Below are positions 1 through 5,370 of a stretch of DNA of 6,667 bases, piece by piece (position 1 is the stretch's first letter; each line of letters starts with the position of its first letter). Source of the stretch: an uncultured Clostridia bacterium (GTDB lineage Bacteria > Bacillota > Clostridia > Christensenellales > Maliibacteriaceae); contig CAKTSO010000104.1 of the NCBI GenBank assembly GCA_934613185.1, positions 1 to 6,667 of the forward strand. Direction: 5' to 3'. Position numbers and translations under genes: made by a program. A model generated the notes under the pieces. It saw only the letters and a program-made list of their open reading frames with translations. It searched no databases and had not been told where the DNA came from.

Positions 1-30
1 AAGATACACAGTCGCCATTGCGTCATTCAT
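1..30 (-). CDS. possible start of a leftward gene (partial, weak)
   Basis: Reading leftwards from an ATG at 30, the frame stays open to the window edge and would encode MNDAMATVYL. Only ten codons are visible, so no family can be named. The upstream sequence has a G-rich stretch (GGCAGGG on the minus strand) seven bases before the ATG, which is a poor ribosome binding site. A leftward extended -10 (TGT-TAAAAT, plus positions 108-116) lies upstream at a suitable distance. A divergent gene here would be normal for a GntR-type regulator, but ten codons open by chance is common. Confidence 0.22.
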   Translation of the reverse strand, partial: MNDAMATVYL

Positions 31-107
31 GAAAAAGCCCTGCCTTGTATCGTATTTTTGCGCCGCAAGCAAAACCGTCCGATGCGCGGCGGCAGATTCT
101 GTTTTTT

Positions 108-116
108 ATTTTAACA
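108..116 (-). promoter_or_regulatory. candidate leftward extended -10 promoter element
   Basis: On the minus strand the bases read TGT followed by TAAAAT (-10 at 113-108), an extended -10 pattern that can work with a weak -35. No good TTGACA-like hexamer is present 16-18 bases upstream. It would start a transcript near position 101, reading toward the possible leftward gene that begins at 30. Confidence 0.3.
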
Positions 117-134
117 CAAATTCGCGTCTTGTGT
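114..134. promoter_or_regulatory. inverted repeat, candidate operator upstream of the regulator
   Basis: ACACAA (114-119) and TTGTGT (129-134) are exact reverse complements separated by nine bases. The element sits directly behind the candidate leftward -10 and about 20 bases upstream of the regulator's -35. A dimeric winged-helix repressor bound here could affect both directions. It does not match the compact GT-N-AC core known for many FCD-type GntR operators, so binding by the adjacent regulator is only a guess. Confidence 0.3.
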
Positions 135-154
135 ACCGTCCGATTCGGCGTGTC

Positions 155-183
155 TTGCGAAAAACGGCGGCTGCTTATATAAT
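155..183 (+). promoter_or_regulatory. sigma-A type promoter TTGCGA-17-TATAAT
   Basis: TTGCGA (155-160) and a perfect TATAAT (178-183) are separated by 17 bases, the best vegetative promoter in the window. The -10 box overlaps the apparent ATG of the regulator gene (182-184). A transcript from it would begin around 189-191, inside the nominal reading frame. It therefore argues for a translation start further downstream. Confidence 0.6.
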
Positions 184-964
184 GAAGAAAACAACGAAGA
201 AAAAGGCAACGAGAAAATCGGATGCGAAGAAATCAACGCGGAAGGAATTGAGACAAGTGGGGCGCAGCAAGACGTTCGATGAGATCATCGAAAAAATCAG
301 AGAAAACGTCACGAGCGGCAAATGGAGGCCGGGCGACAAGCTTCCGAGCGAGCGCGTGCTTTGCGAAGAACTCGGCGTTTCCCGCCCCGCCATGCGCGAG
401 GCGCTGCGTGCACTGGAGACGATCGGCCTCGTGCGCTGCAACCACGGCGAGGGAAATTATCTTGCGCAGGACACGTCGTCCTGCCTGATTGAGCCGCTTT
501 CGATCATGTTTTCCATCGGCGGCGCGAACATCGCGCAGGTGCAGCATCTGCGCCATGCGCTGGAGCGGGAGACGGCGCGTCTTGCCGCCATGAACGCAAA
601 CCCCGAACAGGTCGAATACCTGCGCGCGCTGTGCGGTGAAATGGCCGACAGCACGGACGAGGACGAGCGCGTCAGGCTTGACCGCGTTTTGCATTTCAGC
701 ATCGCCCAATATGCCGACAGCCCGCTGATCTTAAGCACGCTCAACGCGTCTTCCACGCTTGTGGACGACGTCATTCACGGCATTCGCGCGATGATCCTGT
801 GCGACGATTCGGGCGGCGCGATCGACGAACAGCATAAACAGATCGTCGAGGCCATCGCGCAGGGCGACCCGTATCTGGCGGCAAAGGCGATGGACGTGCA
901 CATGGAGCTGATCGAACAGTATGTCATGCGAAGCATGCTGGCCGAAACGGGGAATCCCGCATGA
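182..964 (+). CDS. GntR family regulator, FadR/FCD subfamily
   Basis: DNA-binding transcription factor that should dimerise and respond to a small acid or related metabolite. From the ATG at 182 it is 260 residues. A lysine/threonine-rich tail covers about 1-29. A winged helix-turn-helix covers about 30-96, with the GntR hallmarks GDKLPSER (51-58), LGVSRPAMREALRALE (64-79) and a G-rich wing. An alpha-helical FCD ligand domain covers about 115-255. The probable metal site of FCD proteins is intact: D167, H171, H218 and H240. The start is uncertain. ATG182 has no clear ribosome binding site and overlaps a TATAAT box. GTG257 (residue 26) has AAGGA ten bases upstream and would give 235 residues, a normal family length that keeps the whole DNA-binding domain. 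The frame also extends up to an ATG at 29, which looks non-coding. The stop overlaps the next gene's ATG, so the two are co-translated. The ligand and target genes are unknown. Confidence 0.9.
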   Translation: MKKTTKKKATRKSDAKKSTRKELRQVGRSKTFDEIIEKIRENVTSGKWRPGDKLPSERVLCEELGVSRPAMREALRALETIGLVRCNHGEGNYLAQDTSSCLIEPLSIMFSIGGANIAQVQHLRHALERETARLAAMNANPEQVEYLRALCGEMADSTDEDERVRLDRVLHFSIAQYADSPLILSTLNASSTLVDDVIHGIRAMILCDDSGGAIDEQHKQIVEAIAQGDPYLAAKAMDVHMELIEQYVMRSMLAETGNPA

Positions 965-1515
965 ACGCGCCGGGGACGCAGGTCTATCTTCTGCCGATGA
1001 CGGATCGCGGCGCGTCGCGGAGACTGCTTTTGCACTGCGCGGCCGATTACGCGGCAAGGAGGGGGATCGCGGCGGCCGATTGGCAGATCGCACATGAAGC
1101 GGGAGGAAAGCCGTATTTCCTTCATGTGCCGCAGGTGCATTTTTCCCTGTCGCACAGCGGCGAATACTGGCTGTGCGCGTTTTCAAGCGCGCCTGTCGGC
1201 GCGGATCTTCAACAAATGCGTGACATTCGTATGGAACCGATCGTGCGGCGCTTTTATTTTCCGCGGGAAAGAGAACTTGTCGAAGCGTTTGGCGTGTCGA
1301 TGTTTTATGAGATCTGGTGCGCGAAGGAAGCGTATCTGAAATACGCCGGAAGCGGGCTTGACTGGCTGCACTGCAACGTCGACGCAGGCGGCGAAACAAG
1401 CGCGAAAAAACAGATCGACGGCGTGCGGTGTCGAACGCTCGAACTGCCGATTGAAGGGTATTGCGCCTGCGTTTGCGGCGGTTCGGGGCAGATCGTTTTA
1501 TCAAAAATCGAATAA
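961..1515 (+). CDS. 4'-phosphopantetheinyl transferase, Sfp type
   Basis: Transfers the 4'-phosphopantetheine arm of coenzyme A to a serine of a carrier protein (acyl, peptidyl or aryl carrier), converting apo to holo form in the cytoplasm. The 184 residues show the family motifs in order: GGKPYF (48-53), HFSLSHS (60-66), VGADLQ (79-84) and WCAKEAYLK (119-127). D82 and E123 fit the magnesium-binding acids. Position 84 is Gln where Sfp has Glu. It is shorter than Bacillus Sfp (about 224 residues), mainly at the C-terminal side. Its ATG overlaps the regulator's TGA as ATGA, with a modest GGGGA seven bases upstream, so translation is probably coupled. No carrier protein or synthase gene lies in the window, so its partner is unknown. 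It could serve primary fatty-acid ACP if the genome lacks AcpS, or an unlinked secondary pathway. The family call is firm. Confidence 0.93.
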   Translation: MNAPGTQVYLLPMTDRGASRRLLLHCAADYAARRGIAAADWQIAHEAGGKPYFLHVPQVHFSLSHSGEYWLCAFSSAPVGADLQQMRDIRMEPIVRRFYFPRERELVEAFGVSMFYEIWCAKEAYLKYAGSGLDWLHCNVDAGGETSAKKQIDGVRCRTLELPIEGYCACVCGGSGQIVLSKIE

Positions 1516-1521
1516 AAACAA

Positions 1522-1570
1522 AGCCGCGCGCTGCGGTTCACATTCCCGAAGCGCACGGCTCTATTTTTTT
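1522..1570. terminator. bidirectional hairpin terminator between convergent genes
   Basis: The arms 1522-1536 and 1546-1560 pair over 15 positions with two mismatches, around a nine-base loop. Rightward the hairpin is followed by seven T (1564-1570), ending the regulator-transferase transcript. Leftward it is followed by TTTGTTTTTATT on the minus strand, so it can also end the dehydrogenase transcript. It starts only a few bases after the transferase stop. Confidence 0.85.
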
Positions 1571-1578
1571 CGTGTGAA

Positions 1579-2538
1579 TTATTTGCGATAGCCGGTCGTG
1601 AAGTCGACCTCGTTTTCAAACGCCTCGCCCGCCGTGAAATGCGCGAGGTTGCGCGCGGCAATGCCGACGATGCGCTCGAACGTCTCGGGCAGATGGAAGC
1701 CGCCGGAGATGTGCGGCGTGACGACGGCATTGCGCACTTTCCAAAGCGGATGATCCGCGGGCAGCGGTTCCGGATCGGTGACGTCGAGGCCCGCGGCGAA
1801 GATCGTGCCGTTTTCAAGCGCCGTGACAAGAGCGTCGGTGTCGACCGCGCCGCCGCGTCCGCCGTTCAAGAAAATGGCGGAGGGCTTCATCAATTGGAAA
1901 CGCTCGGCGTTGTACATGCCGCGCGTCGCGCCCGTGCCGGGCAGGAACGAGGCGACGATGTCCGCGCGGGGCAGGAGCTTGTCGAGATCCTCCGTCAGCG
2001 CGATCTCGTCCACGCCCTCGATCGGGGCGCTGGCGCGGCGCTTGACGCCGATCGTGTACGCGCCCAGAGCCTTCGCCATGCGGGCGAAATGCGTGCCGAT
2101 GTCTCCGAGGCCGACGACGAGAACCGTCGCGTCGGAAATGGAAGAAACGGTTCCTTCATCGCCCCAGACGCAGGCGTTCTGGTCGTCGCGATAAAGATGC
2201 AGCTTTTTTTGAATGGCAAGCCCCATCGCAAAAAGATGCTCGGCGACGGCTTTGCCGTACGCGCCGGTGGCGTTGGCAAGAACCGTCTGCGGCGCAAGAA
2301 CGCCGGGCTTGATATATGCGTCCGTGCCCGCGGAGTTGAGCTGCAAAAGCTTCAATTTCGGCGAGGCGGCGATCATGGCGGCGGGAACGTTGCCGACGAT
2401 GACGTCCGCGTCCAGAACCTGCTCGGGCGTGACGGTTTTCGGCGTGGAATAGATGAAATTCGCATCCGGCGCGGCGGCTTCGAGCAGCTTTTTGTGCGAT
2501 TCCTGCGCGGGAATGACGACGAGAATATTGTTCGGCAT
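1579..2538 (-). CDS. D-isomer specific 2-hydroxyacid dehydrogenase
   Basis: NAD(P)-dependent oxidoreductase that interconverts a 2-oxo acid and the D-2-hydroxy acid in the cytoplasm (glycerate/phosphoglycerate/lactate dehydrogenase superfamily). The 319 residues are full length. A split substrate domain occupies about 1-100 and 285-319. The Rossmann domain between has GLGDIG at 143-148. The catalytic triad of the family is present: R228 in NGGRGG, E257 in DPEPLP and H276 in TPHISGG. After the second beta strand the sequence is GVKRR (164-168), with basic residues rather than the acidic residue typical of NAD-specific members, so NADP(H) use is plausible. The start at 2538 is chosen because AAAGGAGA (2545-2552) lies six bases upstream. 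An ATG ten codons earlier has no such site. It follows the hydrolase gene in the same direction after 75 bases. The substrate cannot be assigned, and a glyoxylate/hydroxypyruvate reductase role is one option. Confidence 0.93.
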   Translation of the reverse strand: MPNNILVVIPAQESHKKLLEAAAPDANFIYSTPKTVTPEQVLDADVIVGNVPAAMIAASPKLKLLQLNSAGTDAYIKPGVLAPQTVLANATGAYGKAVAEHLFAMGLAIQKKLHLYRDDQNACVWGDEGTVSSISDATVLVVGLGDIGTHFARMAKALGAYTIGVKRRASAPIEGVDEIALTEDLDKLLPRADIVASFLPGTGATRGMYNAERFQLMKPSAIFLNGGRGGAVDTDALVTALENGTIFAAGLDVTDPEPLPADHPLWKVRNAVVTPHISGGFHLPETFERIVGIAARNLAHFTAGEAFENEVDFTTGYRK

Positions 2539-2592
2539 GTGTTTTCTCCTTTCCAGTTTTGCCATCAAAAAGTGAAGTTCAAAAACAGTATT

Positions 2593-2621
2593 ATCCTATC
2601 ACGGCGCAAAATCTCATGCAA
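2593..2621 (-). promoter_or_regulatory. candidate promoter for the dehydrogenase gene
   Basis: On the minus strand TTGCAT (2621-2616) is followed after 17 bases by TAGGAT (2598-2593), preceded by TGA, giving an extended -10. The -35 overlaps the hydrolase stop codon. Matches to consensus are moderate. The dehydrogenase may instead rely on readthrough from the hydrolase gene, since no terminator hairpin is obvious between them. Confidence 0.3.
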
Positions 2622-3549
2622 GATGCGCGCGGCGCAAAAGACGCAAAAGCGCGGCGTCGCATTCTTTCGGCGCGACGAGAAAGCACATCGCGTGTGCGGC
2701 GTTCGGAACGAGGACCAGTTCCTTTTGGCGTGCGGCGCAGGCGGCGAAGTTCTTTTTCGACATCGTGGCGGGGACGAAATCGTCGCAAAACCCGTGCAGG
2801 ATCAGCGTGGGCTTCGTCCATTGCGCCAAAGCCTTTTTGGTATCGGTATGAAACAGATTGCATCCGGTAAAAATGCGGTAATACAAAAGCACGCACAAGA
2901 CCGTCAGCGGCGCAAGAATGCGAATGCTTTTGTGCATCAGATAAGTGAACTGCCAGTACGGCGTCGTGAAGCCGCAGTCCGCGACGAGCGCGCAGACCTC
3001 TTGCGGCGCTTTCGGCGCGGCAAGCATGACCGTCGCCGCGCCCATCGAGACGCCGTGCAGCACGATCTTCGTATCGCTTCCCAGTCTGTCCGCAAGATAG
3101 TTCGCCCAAAGGCAGACGTCGCCGCTTTCGCGTTCGCCGTAGGTGATGAATTTTCCCCGGCTTGCGCCGTGCGCGCGCTGATCGATCATTAAAATATGAA
3201 ATCCGCGGCGATAATAACTGAAAAACGCGGGCGTAAAATTATTGTGCGGCAGAGTGTGGAACCCGTGGACGAGGATCACGGCGCGGTTTGTCGATTCCTT
3301 TGCGGGAAAGAAGCTGGCAGCAAGATGAAGATGTTCTCCGTTTTCAAGATACACCCGCTCGTGCGGCAGCGCATAGATCTCGTCGCGTCCTTTTTTGAGC
3401 TGCGCTTGGTACGGCCCCCATTGCGTCTTTTGAAAATGCGGATCTTCCGCCCGTTCGGGCGAGGGACGGCGCAGCGCCGCACGGCAAAACAAAAATGCGG
3501 CGAGCGACAAAATCAAAACGAGGATGGCGCAGACGATCCCGAAGACCAT
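2614..3549 (-). CDS. membrane-anchored alpha/beta hydrolase
   Basis: Serine hydrolase of the alpha/beta fold, 311 residues, resembling the YqkD/Bem46-type esterase-peptidase group. One hydrophobic segment (about 3-23) begins the protein with no preceding positive charge and is followed by CRAALRRPSPER. By the positive-inside rule this suggests an N-out anchor with the catalytic domain in the cytoplasm. It could alternatively be an uncleaved signal. Motifs: VHGFH (94-98, oxyanion region), DQRAHG (123-128), nucleophile elbow GVSMG (166-170, S168), DDFVP (256-260, probable acid D256) and catalytic H286 in NAAHAM. The start at 3549 is chosen because AAGGAGA (3559-3565) lies nine bases upstream and the hydrophobic anchor begins immediately. 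The frame extends 56 codons further upstream through sequence that looks like a control region. The kinase upstream has its own terminator, so this gene probably starts its own transcript. The substrate is unknown. Confidence 0.9.
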   Translation of the reverse strand: MVFGIVCAILVLILSLAAFLFCRAALRRPSPERAEDPHFQKTQWGPYQAQLKKGRDEIYALPHERVYLENGEHLHLAASFFPAKESTNRAVILVHGFHTLPHNNFTPAFFSYYRRGFHILMIDQRAHGASRGKFITYGERESGDVCLWANYLADRLGSDTKIVLHGVSMGAATVMLAAPKAPQEVCALVADCGFTTPYWQFTYLMHKSIRILAPLTVLCVLLYYRIFTGCNLFHTDTKKALAQWTKPTLILHGFCDDFVPATMSKKNFAACAARQKELVLVPNAAHAMCFLVAPKECDAALLRLLRRAHLA

Positions 3550-3605
3550 GAAGCGTGTTCTCCTTAAAAAGATAAAATGACGGGCGTCCCGCTTCGAAAA
3601 GCCGG

Positions 3606-3616
3606 CGGACAGTCCG
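3606..3616. repeat. short palindrome in the hydrolase leader
   Basis: CGGAC-A-GTCCG, a perfect 5-1-5 palindrome, lies where transcription from the candidate leftward -10 (3623-3628) would begin. It is a candidate operator. Confidence 0.35.
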
Positions 3617-3622
3617 TTTTTT

Positions 3623-3628
3623 ATTGTA
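3623..3628 (-). promoter_or_regulatory. candidate -10 element for the hydrolase gene
   Basis: The minus strand reads TACAAT, five of six matches to the vegetative -10, about 74 bases before the hydrolase ATG. The hexamer 17-18 bases upstream is T-rich (TTTTTC) and a poor -35, so activity may depend on an activator. The spacer holds the perfect palindrome TTTTGCGCAAAA (3634-3645). Confidence 0.4.
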
Positions 3629-3633
3629 CCCTT

Positions 3634-3645
3634 TTTTGCGCAAAA
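3634..3645. repeat. perfect 12-base palindrome TTTTGCGCAAAA
   Basis: Perfect palindrome located between the candidate -10 of the hydrolase promoter and where its -35 should be. Its position would suit a repressor site. Confidence 0.4.
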
Positions 3646-3654
3646 GAAAAAGTT

Positions 3655-3694
3655 TTTCGTCGAAACGGGGGCAGCGGCGTCGAAACATGTTTCG
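3655..3694. repeat. paired palindromes upstream of the hydrolase promoter
   Basis: TTTCG-T-CGAAA (3655-3665) and the perfect 14-base CGAAACATGTTTCG (3681-3694) share the CGAAA/TTTCG half-site, with centres about 27-28 bases apart. They lie just upstream of the candidate hydrolase promoter and downstream of the kinase terminator. They look like a two-site binding array for one dimeric regulator. The regulator is not identified. Confidence 0.4.
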
Positions 3695-3702
3695 GATCGA
3701 TT

Positions 3703-3735
3703 AAAAAAACGCCGCATCTGTTTCCAAATGCGGCG
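3703..3735 (-). terminator. terminator of the kinase gene
   Basis: An eight-base-pair perfect stem (3728-3735 with 3710-3717 as read on the plus strand) encloses a ten-base loop. On the minus strand it is followed by seven T (3709-3703). It begins 15 bases after the kinase stop and separates the kinase from the hydrolase transcript. Confidence 0.88.
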
Positions 3736-3750
3736 ATGAGGTTTTAAGAA

Positions 3751-5250
3751 TTACGCCTGCGCCTTGCACTCGATCGAGCGCATGAAGTCGTAGATCTTGC
3801 GGTATTTGTCGTACATTTCCATATAATAGGCGTGATTTTCGGCGTTCGGCTCGAACACGCGGCGGATCGCGACGCAGTCGGCGACGGCCTCGTTCGCGTC
3901 TTTGTAGATTCCCGCGGCGATGCCGGCCAACATTGCGTCGCCCAGCGCGCCGGGCTGCGGGCAGTTGACGGTCGTTACGGGAATATTGTAGATATCCGCG
4001 CGGATCTGCATATAGGTGTTGCAGTTGGCGCCGCCGTTGACGGCCGTGATGCCGCTCAAGGGCTTATTCTGATCCATGTAGTCCTTCAAAGAGGTGTACA
4101 TTTCATACGTTTCGCTTTCCATAAAGGCGCGGTAGATTTCTTCGTTTGTCGTCGAAAGCGTGAGATTGAGGATGCCGGCGCGGTCGGCGAACGTCGTGCC
4201 GTAACCGCCGAAGCGGGGGAGAACGAGAAGATCGGTCGGCTTCTGCGGCATCTGTTTTTCATATTCCGAGTAAAAATCAAGGCCTTCCTTTGCCCACATG
4301 GCCTTCTCGTATTTGCCGATATGGTCGCGGAACCACTTCAAAAGCACACCGCCGGTCAGATTGCCGCTGGGCATGACCTGATAGTTGCCGGGCAGAAGAT
4401 GGTTCTTGAAGCCGTAATTTCCGTTATAATGGAGCATCGTGTCGGCGTCGTCGGTGATGATCATGAACGTGTCGACCGTGCCGATGGCGTTCATCGCCGT
4501 GCCCGCGCGATAGACGCCGGAGCCGAGAGAACTGGGGACGTGATCGTGCCCGCCGGAGACGAGGACGATCCCTTCTTTCAAACCGAGATCTTCCGCGGCG
4601 GCGCGGGAAAGATGCCCGAAGCAGGCGCCCGCGGCGATGGGTTTGGGCAGCACGGCGGGATCGAGTCCGGCCCACTCAAACATATCGTTGATCCACGTTT
4701 TGGTCGAAAGATCGAACGCGCCCGTCGTCGCGGCGAGACCGTAGTCGGTGAAATGGCCGCCGCCCAGTCGGGAGAGGATGAAATCGGCGATAAAATGGAT
4801 TTTTTTCGTGCGTGCGAGCGTGCCGGGATGATACTGCTCCAGAACGCGCATTTTGTAGATCGACTGCAAATTGCGCGGCACGGTGCCGGTGCGCAGGCGG
4901 AACGCCTCAAGATCGAGCTTTTCCGTCATTTCGCGGACGTATTCCTCGCCGCGGTTGTCCAGATACATGATGCTGCGGGAGATGATGTTGTCGTTTTCGT
5001 CCAGACACACGAACGACTCGCCGAAGGACGACACGCCGATGCCAAGCACCTCTTCCGGGCATGCACCCGCCGCTTCCTTCAAAACACCGCGCGCCGCTTC
5101 AAAAATGTGCGCGGGCTCCAGTTCATACCAGCCGGGGTGATCCTGGATCATGTCATATTCCCGATACGAAGACGACAAAATCGCGCCGCCTCTGCCGAAC
5201 GCGACAGCTTTTACGCCGGTGCCGCCGACGTCAAGTCCGATCAATGCCAT
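3751..5250 (-). CDS. FGGY-family carbohydrate kinase (xylulokinase-like)
   Basis: ATP-dependent kinase of the FGGY family, phosphorylating a sugar, sugar alcohol or related polyol in the cytoplasm. The 499 residues are full family length with both actin-like domains. Domain 1 begins with the phosphate loop LDVGGTGVKAVAF (6-18) and includes the substrate-side MYLDNRGEE (95-103). GGHDH (233-237) carries D236, the probable catalytic base. The second domain has GNLTGGVLLKWF (296-307), NGGANCNTYMQIRADI (405-420, adenine-binding and the C-terminal signature) and GALGDAMLAGIAAG (434-447). The start at 5250 is supported by AGGAGGT (5260-5266) nine bases upstream. The frame is open 33 codons further upstream but without a site. 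It is transcribed divergently from the methyltransferase-like gene and ends at a strong terminator. The substrate is uncertain: xylulokinase is the usual label, but the GGHDH loop and overall sequence do not decide between D-xylulose and other substrates. Confidence 0.92.
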   Translation of the reverse strand: MALIGLDVGGTGVKAVAFGRGGAILSSSYREYDMIQDHPGWYELEPAHIFEAARGVLKEAAGACPEEVLGIGVSSFGESFVCLDENDNIISRSIMYLDNRGEEYVREMTEKLDLEAFRLRTGTVPRNLQSIYKMRVLEQYHPGTLARTKKIHFIADFILSRLGGGHFTDYGLAATTGAFDLSTKTWINDMFEWAGLDPAVLPKPIAAGACFGHLSRAAAEDLGLKEGIVLVSGGHDHVPSSLGSGVYRAGTAMNAIGTVDTFMIITDDADTMLHYNGNYGFKNHLLPGNYQVMPSGNLTGGVLLKWFRDHIGKYEKAMWAKEGLDFYSEYEKQMPQKPTDLLVLPRFGGYGTTFADRAGILNLTLSTTNEEIYRAFMESETYEMYTSLKDYMDQNKPLSGITAVNGGANCNTYMQIRADIYNIPVTTVNCPQPGALGDAMLAGIAAGIYKDANEAVADCVAIRRVFEPNAENHAYYMEMYDKYRKIYDFMRSIECKAQA

Positions 5251-5268
5251 ATCAAATTTACCTCCTGC

Positions 5269-5283
5269 GGAACGTTTCGTTCC
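5269..5283. repeat. inverted repeat in the kinase 5' leader
   Basis: GGAACG-TTT-CGTTCC is a perfect 6-3-6 inverted repeat lying two bases upstream of the kinase ribosome binding site. As DNA it could be an operator downstream of the promoter. As RNA it would form a six-pair hairpin with an AAA loop next to AGGAGGU, which could protect or modulate the leader. Confidence 0.5.
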
Positions 5284-5302
5284 CGATTTCACTGATGGAT
5301 TT

Positions 5303-5311
5303 ATTTTATCA
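5303..5311 (-). promoter_or_regulatory. candidate kinase promoter (extended -10)
   Basis: The minus strand reads TGA-TAAAAT (-10 at 5308-5303), about 50 bases before the kinase ATG. The -35 region is weak (TTTTCG or similar). The box is embedded in the symmetric TTTTAT-C-ATAAAA (5304-5316). Expected transcription start is near 5296, giving a leader of about 46 bases that contains the 5269-5283 inverted repeat. Confidence 0.45.
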
Positions 5312-5340
5312 TAAAAACGCAACTGCGAAAAGCCGAAAAC

Positions 5341-5370
5341 TTGCCGCAAAGTGCGAGGATGTGTTAATAT
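5341..5370 (+). promoter_or_regulatory. candidate rightward promoter for the methyltransferase-like gene
   Basis: TTGCCG (5341-5346) is followed after 18 bases by TAATAT (5365-5370), preceded by TGT as an extended -10. It would start near 5377 and leave a leader of roughly 195 bases. A closer TATAAT (5552-5557) sits too near the ATG to be used with the ribosome binding site intact. Confidence 0.4.

Noticed and set aside
1..25. Similarity between the window start (GATACACAGTCGC) and the terminator region near 6577-6590 (GATATACACGGTCGC)
   Set aside because: The match is short and imperfect, without flanking repeat structure or mobile-element features, so chance is the simplest explanation.
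29..181. Upstream extension of the regulator frame to an ATG at 29
   Set aside because: No ribosome binding site, no family similarity in the added 51 codons, and the segment carries promoter-like and repeat elements.
731..1504. 257-codon leftward open frame
   Set aside because: Arg/Ser-rich shadow across the regulator and the transferase, with no motif and no plausible start site.
1639..3192. 517-codon rightward open frame
   Set aside because: It lies antisense across both the dehydrogenase and the hydrolase, whose motifs and ribosome binding sites are clear. Its translation is low-complexity Arg/Gly/Asp-rich with no family motif, typical of the shadow of GC-rich genes.
3550..3717. Upstream extension of the hydrolase frame by 56 codons
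   Set aside because: It would cover a palindrome-rich control region and displace the hydrophobic anchor from the N terminus. AAGGAGA before 3549 decides the start.
3832..5295. 487-codon rightward open frame
   Set aside because: Antisense to the FGGY kinase, with no recognisable domain and no ribosome binding site. The kinase strand carries all the conserved motifs.
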